A stretch of 64,000 bases of DNA from Cucumis sativus (GCF_000004075.3 NC_026657.2:39914732-39978731), one strand, 5' to 3'; counted from the first letter of the stretch, positions 35,295 to 49,151 are shown. Program-made: numbers and translations. The notes: a model not told the origin generated them from the sequence alone.

Positions 35295-38200
35295 ATGAGG
35301 AACCATGGATCTTCAATTTCGTATCACGAACATCGTGAAGAAGAAAACGAAGAACATGATAAGAAAAAGAGAAAGAATGATGAAGAAGAAGAAGAAGAAG
35401 ATGGGAAAGAGATGAAGAAGAAGAAGAAGAAAGAAGAAAAAAATAATAAAGTAGCATTTTATAAGTTATTTGCATTTGCTGATTTTTATGATTATGTTCT
35501 AATGAGTATTGGTTCAATTGGAGCTTGTATCCATGGTGCTTCTGTTCCTGTCTTCTTCATTTTCTTTGGAAAACTCATTAATATTATTGGTATGGCTTAT
35601 CTCTTCCCTGAGGCTGCTGCTCCCAAAGTTGCTAAGGTAATTATTCTAATCCTCTCTTCCTTTTAGGGTTTTCATTTGTTTTTTAAAATTGTGCTTGTTT
35701 TCATTTTTTTTTGGTGATATTTGAAAATTAAGCCTATAGTTTTAGTTTCTTTGTTTTGCTTTCATTTATTTTACAAATATTTTAGAAAACTAGGTTGAAT
35801 TTTGAAAATGGCAGAAAATGAGGTTTTTAAAAACTCTTTCTTTTTTTTCTTTTTTAGAATTTGATTTATTATATATATATATATATTTGTTTATATAGAA
35901 ACTAAAAAAAATGAAAAACCAAATTAGGATTATTTCATTATAATTTTGAAAAAAATAGTAGTGTTCATAAGTTCATTTTATTTATAAAGAAACTAAAATC
36001 TTATGATAACTTTATTTTTAAAAAAAATTAAGCCTACTTCGACCATCTTAATTTCTTACCATAATTTTAATCTTTTATTATAAGTAAAAAAAAAAAAAAA
36101 ATTCTTAGTCAAGTTGTAAAAACAAAAATTAATTTTTAAAACCTAATTTGTTTTCTTCCAAATCTAAGCTTATATATACTAGTTTAAAATTTAGCAAAAA
36201 AATTAATATAAAAAGAGAAATTTTATATACATAATTTTCAAAAAACTATAAAACCAGAATTCAAAATAGTTACCAACGTTTGATCAAATATGATCCTTAA
36301 TTATTATTTTGAGTTGGATAAGTGAAGATGTATCAATATTTTCCCTTTTGTGCAGTACTCTTTGGACTTTTTATATCTCAGTGTGGCAATACTATTTTCA
36401 TCATGGGCAGGTATATATATTCATTAATTATTGCTATGTAAAACTATTAGTTGAGATGAACTACTAATTAATTGATTGATTGAAAAAAATGGGGAAAATA
36501 ATGTAGAGGTGGCTTGTTGGATGCATAGTGGAGAAAGGCAAGCAGCAAAAATGAGAATGGCATACTTAAGATCAATGTTGAATCAAGATATTAGTCTCTT
36601 TGATACCGAAGCTTCTACTGGTGAAGTTATTGCTGCTATTACTAGTGACATTGTTGTTGTTCAAGATGCCATTTCTGAAAAAGTATGTATTTCTTCCATC
36701 TTCTCCACAAACCCTATTTCTCATTTTCTGATCTTCATCCCCATCTAAGTATTTTTGAATTAAATGACCGAGTTAGAGTATCTACCCACATTTTAATTAA
36801 TTAGCCATTCAATAATTATAACAAAGTAGTTGGGGGAACATATTATTATTTCACATTCTATTTAATTTTGATATTTATATTTTGAAAAAATAGCTTAGTT
36901 TCTCTCAAGTTATAATTGATGAAATTCTACACCAACCATTACTGTTTTGGATTTTCCTCCACAAATGTTTTTTCTTTTCTTTTCTTTTCAAAATAGCTCT
37001 TCCTTATTAAATATATATATAAAATATTATAATTATGATTGCATGGCAATAATATTAAAGTTAATTTTGGAGAGGGGATGTATACATTTATTTATACAAA
37101 TTTAATGCAATTACAAATGGCTGGAGAGTGTATTTATATTTGACATAAAAAATAAAGTAAGAGTTTTGAATGAATCTGACATTTCCTTTTTATTATGCTT
37201 TGATAAAAGGCTATGGAGTAAATGCAATGGTTGAGAACATTAAATAAGTCACCTCCTGTTTGGTAAGGCTATTTTATAGCCCTTTTCCACCTGAGTTTAT
37301 TTCATTTTTTTTCTTCTAATACAACAATTACTAAAGAAAAGATTGAACCTTTCTTTCATATTTAAGAATTTAATTTTTCTAATAATTTAGGTAGTTTTTA
37401 AACTTTTCGAAAGTTAAGAAAATATTGCAACTTTAGAAGGAATAACAAAGAACAAGTTTCAAATACTTTTATTTTCACGTTAATCTAAACCCTCTTGGAA
37501 ATGATATTTTTTATTAAAATAGTTCAATTGTTTGTAAATTTAGCTTTGTTCTATAAATGAATGGTGGGTTTTAACCCTAGTTTTAGTTGTTCATGCATTA
37601 AATTTTCTACAATTATTGCTATAATTCATCCATTAATATTGGGCCTTGAGTATTTATTATGTGCTTCCTCCCCAAACCCAACATTCGTTTTCTTACAAAG
37701 CTAATTATAAATTTAAGATGCAAAGAAATAAAGAAAACTGCTGATTCTTGAACTTTTTAATTGCATGGTATCATGACATTACAAAGCCAAAACTTATGTG
37801 TACTGTGTTATTTGAAGACCATAATGTTATTAGAAAACCATAATTAGTCTTATAACTTATAATTGTAAGCTTTTGTTTGTAATCTCTTTTCCCTGTTCTT
37901 CTATCTTGAATTAACGAATTGTAGTTAAGGTGGTTGATGAAATGCCTGAAAAGTTTTTGGGTTCTGCAGGTAGGGAACTTTTTGCATTACATAAGCCGGT
38001 TTATATCGGGATTTATCATTGGATTTGTGAGAGTATGGCAAATCAGTCTTGTCACATTATCTATTGTCCCTTTGATTGCACTTGCTGGTGGTCTTTATGC
38101 TTTTGTCACCATTGGTCTTATTGCCAAAGTAAGAAAATCCTATGTCAAGGCTGGTGAGATTGCTGAAGAGGTTAGCATTTTCTTTGATCTACTCATTTAG

Positions 38201-41200
38201 ATGTTATAACCTTTAACTCATTAGCTTAAACTTTTAAATGAGCAAAAGTTGTTGAAACGTCTTTTACGTAGTGGATTATTCCCATGTTAATATTTGCCAT
38301 TATGTGATGGAAGTAGAGGTTTTACTCGTCTTTTTTTTCTTTCTTTCTCTTCTGTTCTTTACCTTTCAGATTCTAGGAAATGTTAGAACAGTTCAAGCAT
38401 TTGCTGGGGAAGAAAGGGCCGTAAATTTATACAAAGGAGCTCTCAAGAATACCTACAAATATGGTAGAAAAGCAGGGCTGGCTAAGGGGCTGGGCCTGGG
38501 ATCAATGCATTGTGTCCTTTTCTTGTCATGGGCTCTGTTGGTTTGGTTTACCAGCATTGTTGTTCACAAGGGCATTGCCAATGGTGGAGACTCCTTCACC
38601 ACAATGCTTAATGTTGTCATTTCTGGCTTGTAAGTCCAGTTTATCTCAATATCAGATTGTCTGTTAATTACACTCCATTGCCAATTTGAAGATTCGTTAT
38701 TAATGGTTACATTGCCTCAGGTCACTTGGGCAGGCTGCACCAGACATTTCCGCCTTTGTTCGAGCAAAGGCAGCAGCCTATCCTATTTTTCAGATGATAG
38801 AGAGGAACACAGTAAGCAAAAGCAGCTCCAAAACTGGCTGGAAGCTGAATAAGCTTGATGGTTTTATTCAATTCAAGGATGTTAATTTCAGCTACCCATC
38901 TCGTCAGGATGTAATTATATTTAATAAGTTATCTCTTGACATTCCTGCTGGCAAGATTGTAGCTCTTGTAGGAGGAAGTGGATCAGGAAAGAGCACGGTG
39001 ATATCTTTGATCGAACGATTCTATGAACCCCTTTCTGGAGAGATTCTACTAGATGGTCACAACATCAAGGATCTAGACCTCAAGTGGTTTAGGCAACAAA
39101 TTGGTTTGGTCAATCAAGAACCTGCCCTCTTTGCTACAAGCATTAGGGAGAACATTTTATATGGAAAAGATGATGCTACCCTCGAGGACATCACACGTGC
39201 AGCAAAACTTTCTGAGGCTTTATCGTTTATAAACAATCTCCCTGAGAGATTTGAAACTCAGGTATGAATATGATTATCTAACTCTGAGAAATAACCATGA
39301 GAATTTAAGCTGACAAAGGTCAAAATCTTCAAAAAGAAACATTGCTGAAATAGTTGCTATTAGTTCATCTGATGGGAAATATTCTTGTCAAATGGTGATA
39401 TTAAAATGTTTTGTTCTAGGTTGGTGAGAGAGGGGTCCAATTATCAGGGGGACAAAAACAAAGGATTGCAATATCCCGTGCGATCGTTAAGAATCCATCA
39501 ATCTTGTTGTTGGATGAGGCAACAAGTGCACTAGATGCAGAATCTGAAAAGAGTGTTCAAGAGGCACTCGATCGTGTCATGGTTGGTCGAACGACTGTAG
39601 TAGTGGCTCATCGTCTATCTACCATAAGAAATGCAGATGTGATTGCTGTCGTTCAAGAGGGGAAGATAGTCGAAACCGGAAGCCATGATGAGCTCATTTC
39701 AAGGCCAGACAGTGTCTATGCATCGCTTGTCCAATTCCAAGAAACAGCATCTCTGCAACGACATCCCTCGATTGGACAGTTGGGTCGACCACCTAGGTAT
39801 TTCAATCTCACTTTAGCATACATAAATCAAATTTTAGACACTTCAAAAAATCCATTTACTTCTTGTCTAACTGTCTTCAAATTTGGCCAACTTGTAGTAT
39901 AAAGTACTCTCGAGAATTATCTCGCACTACAACGAGCTTTGGTGCAAGTTTTCGCTCTGAGAAAGAATCTCTTGGACGGATTGGAGTTGATGGAATGGAA
40001 ATGGAGAAACCAAGGCATGTTTCAGCAAAAAGACTTTACTCCATGGTTGGACCGGATTGGATGTATGGCATTGTCGGCGTCATTGGAGCATTCGTTACAG
40101 GATCCCAGATGCCCCTGTTTGCTCTTGGGGTCTCTCAGGCTCTTGTTGCTTTTTACATGGACTGGGATACAACTCAACATGAGATCAAGAAAATTTCTTT
40201 GCTTTTCTGTGGCGGTGCAGTTTTAACTGTCATTTTTCATGCAGTTGAGCATCTTTGTTTCGGAATTATGGGAGAGCGACTAACTCTTCGAGTTCGAGAA
40301 ATGATGTTCCACGGTATATTACAATCTAGAAATACGTGCCTTGTATTATTTTTCAATTCATTCATTTTCTCTAAGCAATTTTTGCTTGATTGCAGCTATT
40401 TTGAGGAACGAGATAGGATGGTTTGATGATATGAACAACACAAGTGCTATGCTTTCATCGCGTTTAGAAACTGATGCAACTTTATTACGAACTATCGTTG
40501 TCGACCGCTCTACAATTCTTCTGCAGAATCTAGCTTTGGTCGTTGCATCATTCATCATTGCTTTTATATTGAATTGGAGAATCACTCTAGTTGTCCTGGC
40601 CACTTATCCATTGATCATCAGTGGTCACATTAGCGAGGTTTTTTGTCAAGACTTGTCTAATTTACTTAATTCTTTACCCCGAATTTCAAATATTTCCTCA
40701 TGAATCTGCTTTTTCCCATTGTCTTTTAGAAACTTTTTATGCAAGGCTATGGTGGAAATTTGAGCAAAGCATACCTGAAAGCCAATACACTGGCCGGTGA
40801 GGCAGTTGGCAACATTAGAACTGTTGCTGCATTTTGTTCAGAGGAGAAGGTCCTTGATCTATATGCTAAGGAGCTAGTTGAGCCCTCAAGACGTTCGCTT
40901 AAACGTGGACAGATTGCTGGAATATTCTATGGTGTCTCTCAATTTTTCATCTTTTCATCTTACGGTCTAGCCTTATGGTACGTAATTCAAGAACCTATTT
41001 TAGACTACTTGTCAATCCGAATTAGTTTCACAAATACTTCGACTATCTTATGCGTGTGCGGTTATGCAGGTACGGTTCAGTCTTGATGGGACATGGGCTT
41101 GCTAGCTTCAAGTCTGTTATGAAATCATTCATGGTTTTGATAGTAACTGCCTTAGCAATGGGTGAAACTTTGGCACTGGCTCCTGACCTTTTAAAGGGAA

Positions 41201-42127
41201 ACCAAATGGTGGCATCAGTGTTTGAGGTGATGGATCGACAGACAGAGGTATCAGGCGATGTGGGTGAAGAGCTAAATGTGGTGGAGGGTACCATTGAGCT
41301 GAGGAATGTTGAGTTCGTCTATCCATCAAGACCAGATGTTATGATCTTCAAAGATTTCAATCTTAAAGTGAGAGCAGGCAAGAGTATAGCCTTAGTTGGC
41401 CAAAGCGGATCAGGAAAAAGCTCGGTTCTAGCTCTTATACTGCGATTTTACGATCCAATTGCTGGGAAGGTGATGATTGATGGTAAGTCTTCTCGATGAT
41501 CTGCTCTCTTTTGATAGTCTTCAGTCTTCAGTCTCATCAAATTTTGTTTTGAACAACAGAGCTTCTCTTTATCTTGCAGGAAAAGATATTAAAAAACTGA
41601 AGCTCAAATCTCTCAGAAAGCACATTGGCCTCGTCCAACAAGAACCAGCTCTTTTCGCCACGTCAATTTACGAGAACATTCTTTATGGGAAAGAAGGAGC
41701 ATCGGAAGCCGAAGTATTCGAAGCAGCAAAACTCGCCAATGCTCATAACTTCATCAGCGCTCTTCCTGAAGGCTACTCAACAAAAGTTGGTGAAAGAGGG
41801 ATACAACTCTCTGGTGGGCAACGACAAAGGATTGCCATTGCAAGAGCAGTTCTGAAGAACCCAGAAATACTATTACTGGACGAAGCAACAAGTGCTCTCG
41901 ATGTCGAATCGGAACGTGTGGTTCAACAAGCGTTAGACAGATTGATGATGAACAGAACAACTGTGGTGGTTGCACATAGGCTTTCCACCATTAAAAACTG
42001 TGATCAAATCTCAGTGATTCAAGATGGTAAAATAGTAGAACAAGGGACACATTCAAGCCTATCTGAGAACAAAAATGGAGCTTATTACAAGTTAATCAAC
42101 ATCCAACAACAGCAACAAAGACAGTGA
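35295..42127 (+). CDS. ABCB2: Full-size ABC transporter of subfamily B (MDR/P-glycoprotein), ABCB2-like, 1272 aa
   Basis: ATP-driven membrane transporter; plant ABCBs are mostly plasma-membrane proteins, several moving auxin or other amphipathic molecules. Twelve exons join in phase: 35295-35636, 36356-36410, 36507-36682, 37970-38170, 38370-38629, 38721-39261, 39420-39796, 39898-40313, 40396-40637, 40730-40977, 41070-41482 and 41580-42127. The order is TMD1-NBD1-TMD2-NBD2. NBD1 has Walker [10 protein letters not shown] (about 429-437), signature LSGGQKQR (533), Walker [12 protein letters not shown] and AHRLSTI. NBD2 has GQSGSGKSS (1063-1071), LSGGQRQR (1167), [12 protein letters not shown] and AHRLSTI. 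All key residues are present, so it should be active. Odd: a 50-residue N-terminal tail of Glu/Lys runs coded by GAA/AAG repeats. ABCB2/ABCB10-like by overall wording; the substrate is not predictable. Confidence 0.93.
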
Positions 42128-42297
42128 TATCATCATCATATATATATATGTTACATAGAACACAACCAACTGTTGTTAAAACATTTTCTATTGGGTGATC
42201 AATATTTCAGTTTTATTTTACACCCTCATATTTTATTTATTTATTAAACATTTATGTGTCCACTTTATGTACATTGAAGTGCTTGTTTATCTCTCAT

Positions 42298-42303
42298 AAT
42301 AAA
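42298..42303 (+). terminator. Polyadenylation signal candidate of the ABCB gene
   Basis: AATAAA lies about 170 bp downstream of the stop at 42127, within a T-rich 3' region, at a usual distance for a plant near-upstream element. Confidence 0.35.
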
Positions 42304-43234
42304 AGGATAATACATAGCAGAGAATTGGCTTCCAAACACATCATACATATCATTGCCACTCACATTCTTTGTTTTCCCTTTCTGTTAACTCCATATTACG
42401 GAAATGCACACTTAAAAGTTCATTTAATATAATAGCCGTACACATGCACGTTCATAATTGAAGAATATGATGTTTGTAAATTTGGTTAAAGTTACGTTTG
42501 ATTAAGTTTATCCTATTTTTTTAAAGAGTTAGGATATTGTGATAGCACATGTATTAACTTGAGAAATTCATAAAAAAGTTTATCCATCAATTTCGACGTC
42601 TAACTGATTTAGATTTAAATCAAAATTATTCTTATACCAGTGTAGATCTACTCTCATTCGAAATATTGAATCATAGTTAGTTAGAAATGATTGAATAGAT
42701 TGGTTCTCATACTCTAAGTTAATTTCATTTAATGTCTCCATTATTCTTTTGTTATTTTATTCATGAAATTAGTTGCAATATTTGATGGATCATTTTCTTT
42801 TTAATTTGTGAAAATTTTTAGCAATCATTTAAAATATAATACCAAAATAAAATATTTACGTCAATAATCAACTCATAATTTTTCTTAAATATTAAATTTG
42901 TGTTTCGGTGGCTATTATTGATAAAAACTATAATTAGTAGTTGTTACCGATGATAGCAATGGATGACCAATTTCTCAACTTGTGATCGATACCCTTGATA
43001 AATATTTTGCCTTTTTCTTTTACAATTACCTTTTAATTATGAATCGTTCACTCTCTTATTTTATTTATTTAATTTTCACTTGGCCGCGGACAGAAAAAAG
43101 ACAAAAATATGTGAAGTAAAAAACTAAGATAAAACAAACTTACCCAATAAATCATAGACTTTTTCAATAATTATATCTTTTTTTAAAAATTAAACGACAC
43201 GTAAGTGTTCCATTATCATACACTCTGAATAAAA

Positions 43235-43380
43235 AATATTGATAGACACTAATAATTTGATGTTAAAATCTATTTAGTAATGGACATTATATAAATATTT
43301 TATCAATATATATCTACAGTAAATTATGAATTTTTGTGAATATTTTTTTATTCATTTTGCTATATTTAAAACAACTATAT
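43235..43380 (+). repeat. Copy of an AT-rich dispersed repeat (TTTTGCTATATTT core)
   Basis: Contains ATTGATAGACACTAATAA followed by CATTTTGCTATATTTAAAAC, the same word order as in the segments at 45640-45735 and 52840-53050. Ends undefined. Confidence 0.4.
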
Positions 43381-45639
43381 TTTTATCTTTTCCTTTAAGC
43401 ACACACAAAAATCTAACTCGTGTTAGCTTTATTAATTTTGTACTATACACAATATTTTGTATTTATTATAATCATTAACTAAATGTACCAAAAAAATATT
43501 AAAATACATCATAATTTTTTTCTAACACTTTTAAAAAAAAATGTAATAACACACTTAAATAAAAAAAATGGTAAGCTCAAAGGTCATTAAATAATTAGAT
43601 AAAATCTTATAAATTCAAGAAATTCAAAGTTTTACGAAAAAAAAAAAATTGACAAACTATTTACGCTTTATAAAACAGAATCACTAACTATGACGAGTAA
43701 ACATAGATGGATTTTAGCTACATAGAACTTTTACTCTTCCACGTTAGGTTTTTTCTTTGTCAAAGTTTCATATTATTTAATTTGACAAAAAATCCAAATT
43801 CCTAACAAGGAAGCCATTTAATATTTTTGTAATAAACTAAAAGGGAACATATAACTTGGGTAAAATCCACCTAACAATTAATCTGATCTTCTTCATAACA
43901 ACTTATGTATTTTAATTATGGTTAAGATTTACAATTCACTTACATATACAATTGTTGTCAAATGGTAATGGAATAGGATAGTCAAGGAAGGCATTAATAT
44001 ATAATGATGTAAGAAAAAGGTTTATTTTCTTTTGTCATTTTTCTCACTGTCTCTATGTATGTTGCTTCCTTGTTTCAACCAAATGAAATTTATATAACCA
44101 TTAAATAAAAACTATACATTATAAATTTAAAATAAAGTATAATATAATGATGTTATTCACCCTCCATGACCTGCATGTATTCACTACAGCTTTATCTAAT
44201 TATGAATAAATTAATAAGTCAATACCAACTGAGATTATGTCAAAGATTTAAGGAGGGTTTCATACACACATATATATGTATGTACTTTATGATTATATTA
44301 AATATTTCTCCAGGGATTATATATCTTGTGTTTTTGTAACTTTCATTTTTCAATTTATGATAAGAAAAACAAAAAGTTATTTCCCAAAACTCTTCAATGG
44401 ATAAGTAAAAAAATTGTGGGTATGTTTGCTTGTTCCTTAACTATGGCTAATTTTTAATTAAAGTCTTAATTTTACAGAAAAGATGATAAAAATATTTATG
44501 TTAATTTAGATATATTTTTAAAAAATATATATTAATACAAAAAATTATAATATTTAGATTGGGGAATATTTATTTCATATTATTTTATATTTTTTATCAT
44601 TAAAATTAATGCCATATTATTGATGTTTTATTTACTTTTTTACATGACATCATTGAATTCTTTGTAGGAAAAATTGAACTAATTCTAATGTTGAGATTAA
44701 TAATTCATAGTTGAGGTGAATTGGAGTATGTTTATGTTGGCTACCTAATAAGTATTTGACAAAGAAAAAAAACTAAAGTATTCCATCCTATACTTAAGTG
44801 ATTAATTTCATTCTCAAATTAAGAATGGAAAATGCTAAACAAAATAAAAATGGGAAGTTTACGAAACAAAATATGACTTCTAGATATTATTCCATCATTG
44901 TTTTATTCATTTTCTAGAAGTTTTCAATCAAAGCACTTTGGACCTGAAATATATAATTTCTGCTAAGAATATAGTTTGACTTTTGTGTTTTAAAAAAGTG
45001 CTATAATCTAAAAAGAAAGAACATTATTATTAAACTATATTGAGGAAGTATTGATGGATAAATGGGAAGCAATTAAATGCTTCATTAAATTAAGTAATTT
45101 GGCAGTTGAAGGTTTGAAATTTGAAGTACAAATGGGATATGTTTATAACTTCAATTCTACACAGTTTGGTAAGTGTTTGGTATAAGAGATTTAATTAATT
45201 GAAAGAAAAAAAAAAGTATGAAGTCTTGACATAAGTAATTGATAAATATATATTAATCATACATAAACATATGTCTCAAAATTAAGTATATATTTCTCAA
45301 ATATTCCTAGGAATTGAATACCATGCACTCTAATGTATATATGATAATTAAATTTCCTATCTCTCTTTTTGATTTTTATGATAGTTTAGGGCAGTTAGAG
45401 GGAGTGAATAATGATAATAATTGCAATGAATATAATTTTAAAAGTGTGATTTTAGAATTAGAAATAGAGATATAGATTCTTTCTTGATGGCTGGATGAGT
45501 ATAATCATAAAGTGACAAATTTGATGACTTTTGCAGTGAGGCCATTCTTACTCTATTTTTCTTTTTCTTTTTAATAAAATCAAGAAAAAAATTACTATCA
45601 ATCGTAAAATCGAAGAAAATATTTACTAAGTATACGTTG

Positions 45640-45735
45640 CCTGACTTGTATCACAATGTCTATCGTCTAATTTAAAGGTTTATAAATGTTTATCGTTGAT
45701 AGAATATGAAATTTTGCTATATTTTATAAATATTA
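45640..45735 (+). repeat. Copy of an AT-rich dispersed repeat (TTTTGCTATATTT core)
   Basis: Reads GTCTATCGTC, TATCGTTGATAGAAT and AAATTTTGCTATATTTTATA in order, shared with the 43235 and 52840 segments. Confidence 0.4.
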
Positions 45736-47462
45736 TAGTTAATTAAATTGCATCTAAAATCAATTTATTCTCTTTAAAACTCATAATTATATTGATTGAT
45801 TGAATAATTAATTCTATTTCTCCAACACTCCATTTGTATTAAGAAAAATTAATTCTATTACTATTACAAGAGATTAAAAGGATCATAACTCTAGTGATAC
45901 CTTCTTAAAACGAGAATTGTTAAAAATAGTAAATTTGATAAACTATTTACAACATATATAATAATGATAGAGTAGGATATCTTAACGAATTGGGTTATAT
46001 TAATTCACGCATACGTTAAAGAACGATATAGTTAATTAACGGTTTATAATAATTAAATAGAAGAAAAACAGTATTAAATCATCTCCATAGATAAAGTTGT
46101 AAAATGTTTAATTTATTTAAAGGATTGCCAAATCCCATTTGTTTTGTGTTCCTAATAAAGTAGTCAAAATGTACTGTTGAAACCATAGGGATGGTTAAAA
46201 ATTAAAATAGTTGATTTCATGTCCCAAAATTGTTCAACATTATTTTATTTCTTTTCTTTCTCCTTTCATTAAAATAACAATAGTGAATAATAAAAGAAGA
46301 AAAACCAAAGGGTGTGTTCTTCCTTAGGAAGGTAGTGATTGAGAGGTAGATGTAAAAATCATATCAACTCATTCCAAAAATTTTAATCTACTTTGGATTT
46401 GGATAACTATTAGGTTGACACATGTATTGTTTATTACATACCTTTTTATTTTTTTAGTTATAGGATTTGAATATTTTGTACCCATTATAATTTATATAAT
46501 ATACTATTTGATTTTTATGATCAAGATATTGTTTTTCTTTTTCTAATTATATAGTTTTTCAAGAAATATGAATCCGATATTTTTATTATATAACAAATAT
46601 GATAAAAGATAGAAAAATAAAAACAATATATCACTTATATCACTAATAAAGTAAATATAGTAGAAATAATAAACATCATTTTAACTTATTTGAAATAATT
46701 AGTTAATTGTGGAAATTTTTTCTTTCTGAGAATTAACTTTTTCTTTTTGGATATCAAATGTGGAAATACAGTTGTTTGTGGGTATGACCTTTACTTTGAC
46801 CAACAATCAAATTAATATACCAATTTTTAATTTTGAAAATAAAAAGTTAGGCAATTATTATTATTATTATTGTTATTTTATAATATGTAAAGATAGCAAA
46901 ATAAAAGTTCAAATTTCAAATAGGAACTAAAAAATATGTCTAGATTTGTATCTTTCACCTTGTGAATTGTTAAACTTAAAAGAAAATAAAATTTTCAAAA
47001 CTGCTTTTATGTGATGGACTCTGAAATTACATTTCCTCTCATTTTTGTAAGGTAACATTTAAATAAAAAATCAAACGTACATTTATATATTGTAGTGAAA
47101 AATCAACAACACTATTCTATGCGAGTAATGACCAATTCCGATAGACTATTTATTAGTTGACACGATTAATATCAACCGTATACATACTAAGGTCGTCGAA
47201 ATACTATTATTGTATTAGAAAAAGATATATATATTTTTTGAATGAAAGTTCAAAGTAATACAACATTGAAAATTGTGGGAAATGGGGAAGGAAATTGGGT
47301 ATTATTTGATATGGGGAAGAGAAAAAAACTATACCTAATCCAACAATTTGGTGCTATTCATTTGTTAGTATGTTAAACTCTTCACAAAGGTAACCCATGA
47401 TATCACCTATTTTGAAAAAACAACACTTCATCTTTTGCTTGAAGAGGCTTTAATTTTTCTTC

Positions 47463-47470
47463 TATAAAAG
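47463..47470 (+). promoter_or_regulatory. TATA box of the MYB gene
   Basis: TATAAAAG lies 95 bp upstream of the ATG at 47558, in the arrangement of a normal plant core promoter with a leader of about 60 bases. Confidence 0.6.
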
Positions 47471-47557
47471 CGTCTCCAATTTCTATTCATTTTGTTCTTC
47501 ACTAAAACCAAAGTTACAAAATTATTTGTGTTGAATTTGTTGTTTGGAATTTGAAAA

Positions 47558-48734
47558 ATGGGAAGATCTCCTTGTTGTGATGAAAATGGTGTGAAAAAAG
47601 GGCCATGGACTCCTGAAGAAGATGAGAAGTTGATTGAATTTGTGGCTAAAAATGGCCATGGAAGTTGGAGAAATCTTCCAAAGCTTGCTGGTTTGAATAG
47701 GTGTGGAAAAAGTTGTAGGTTGAGATGGACAAATTATCTTAGACCTGATATTAAGAGAGGAAAATTCTCTGAAGAAGAAGAAACATCCATTATTAAGCTT
47801 CATTCACTCCTCGGAAATAGGTATTGTTCGATTTTTCTTTCTTTAATCTATGAAAGGCTCGACCACTTGTGATTATTTATTTATTTTGAATTATTTCGAT
47901 TGAAAATTATGATAATACAATTCATATACCGATTAGGTTGTTATACAAATTAAGCAAAGAGGGTTAAGTTAGAATGAATTTGATCTTTTATTCATATTTA
48001 TTTGTATGTTCTTTAACTTCTTGCTCTGAAAATTGATTGCAATAGAAGTTTAATCTTTAACTATTCATTACTGTTGTAGGTGGTCGAAAATTGCTAGTCA
48101 TCTTCCAGGGAGGACAGATAACGAAATTAAGAACTTCTGGAATACCCATTTGAGGAAAAAGCTTCTACAAATGGGAATTGATCCAAACACACACAAGCCA
48201 AGAACAGACCTAAATCATTTTCTCAACCTTTCTCAATTGTTTAATAATGGGATACCAAATCCTCTAACTAGTGATCATCTCAAGTTGCAAGCAGAAATAG
48301 CCAAACTGCAATTACTACAAAATCTTTGCCAACTTCTAAACCCAACCACTGCTATTCCTACCACCATTAACAGTAATGGATTTCAAAACCCTAACCCTAG
48401 CCAATTTCAAGCTGGTTCTTCAACCGGTTTTGCGTCGGTATCGGGTTTCGAAGATGGGGACAAGATCAATAAAGCTAATAAATTGGAAGAAATGGGAAGT
48501 TTTGATTATGTTATTCAACCTGAGAATTATTATCAACTTCCTCCATTGATTTTAGAATCTCCTGATGGTTCAACTTCAAATGTTAACCAAATCGAGAGTA
48601 TTGAAACAAATCCACTGTGTTTCTCCACCAATTCAAACTCACCTACTCCATCCTCTTCTATCTTTGATAGTTTGGAGTCTTTGATGAATGATGATGAAGC
48701 AAGTGGGTCATACTGGAAGAATATTCTACAGTAA
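47558..48734 (+). CDS. R2R3-MYB transcription factor, MYB53/92/93-type (subgroup 24-like), 305 aa
   Basis: Nuclear DNA-binding regulator. Exons 47558-47820 and 48080-48734 join in phase (GGAAATAG/GTATTG and CTGTTGTAG/GTGG). It starts [21 protein letters not shown]2 spans about residues 13-63 with the regularly spaced Trp; R3 spans about 66-114 and ends [20 protein letters not shown] followed by PRTD. That post-R3 wording is shared by MYB53/92/93-type proteins, linked in Arabidopsis to root and suberin programmes. The C-terminal part is Asn/Ser/Pro-rich, as in activation regions, and ends [10 protein letters not shown]. The usual first intron inside R2 is absent. The stop TAA overlaps a perfect GTAAGT donor, so a third exon (49139-49151) may replace the last residues. 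The family is certain; the subgroup is likely. Confidence 0.9.
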
Positions 48735-49138
48735 GTATCATATATATCACCCAACCACATACTTAACTTCTGTTAAATCAATATTAATAAACTCAAAAGA
48801 ACAAACCCAATATAGGGTTATGACAAATCATTTAGTTTATATATGTTGTGAATTTTTTTTATAAAAAAAGTCTAAATTTGGTTCAGATTATATTTTGTGT
48901 AACTTTTTCTATTCATTATTTAGCATTTTCAAATGTGGGTTTTAGAAAGAAAAAAAAAAGCTTTAGACTTTAAGGGTGGGTGGCTTAAAGATGAATTAGA
49001 ATAATTTATTTGAAACCTAAACAATTTAAGTATAATAATTATTTGTATTATTCTTTGATTGGAATACATAGTTTCTCTCTCTTAAATATCTTTGTTTCTC
49101 TAACTTTTATTTATCCTTACCATTTTTTTCTTTTGCAG

Positions 49139-49148
49139 ATCAACAATT

Positions 49149-49151
<3 letters not shown>
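49139..49151 (+). other. Possible alternative last exon of the MYB gene
   Basis: If CTACA/GTAAGT at 48730/48731 is used as donor and TTTTTTTCTTTTGCAG/ATC at 49138/49139 as acceptor, the reading frame continues as CAA TCA ACA ATT TGA. The protein would then end NILQSTI (308 aa). Both splice sites are strong; intron length 408 bp. Confidence 0.45.

Larger units (their letters stand above)
42304..47460. other. Intergenic, no gene seen
   Basis: About 5 kb of AT-rich DNA with no ORF worth calling. Segments at about 43235-43380 and 45640-45735 share TCATTTTGCTATATTT or AAATTTTGCTATATTT with nearby TATCG/GATAGA words. They look like copies of the dispersed repeat at 52840. Confidence 0.6.

Noticed and set aside
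35197..35517. 106-codon minus-strand ORF rich in Ser and Leu
   Set aside because: Antisense reading of the GAA/AAG repeats in exon 1 of the ABCB gene.
35295..48734. Functional cluster of transporter plus MYB regulator
   Set aside because: The ABCB and MYB genes are 5.4 kb apart with separate promoters. MYB53/92/93-type factors are linked to suberin, where known exporters are ABCG rather than ABCB, so neighbourhood alone is not evidence.
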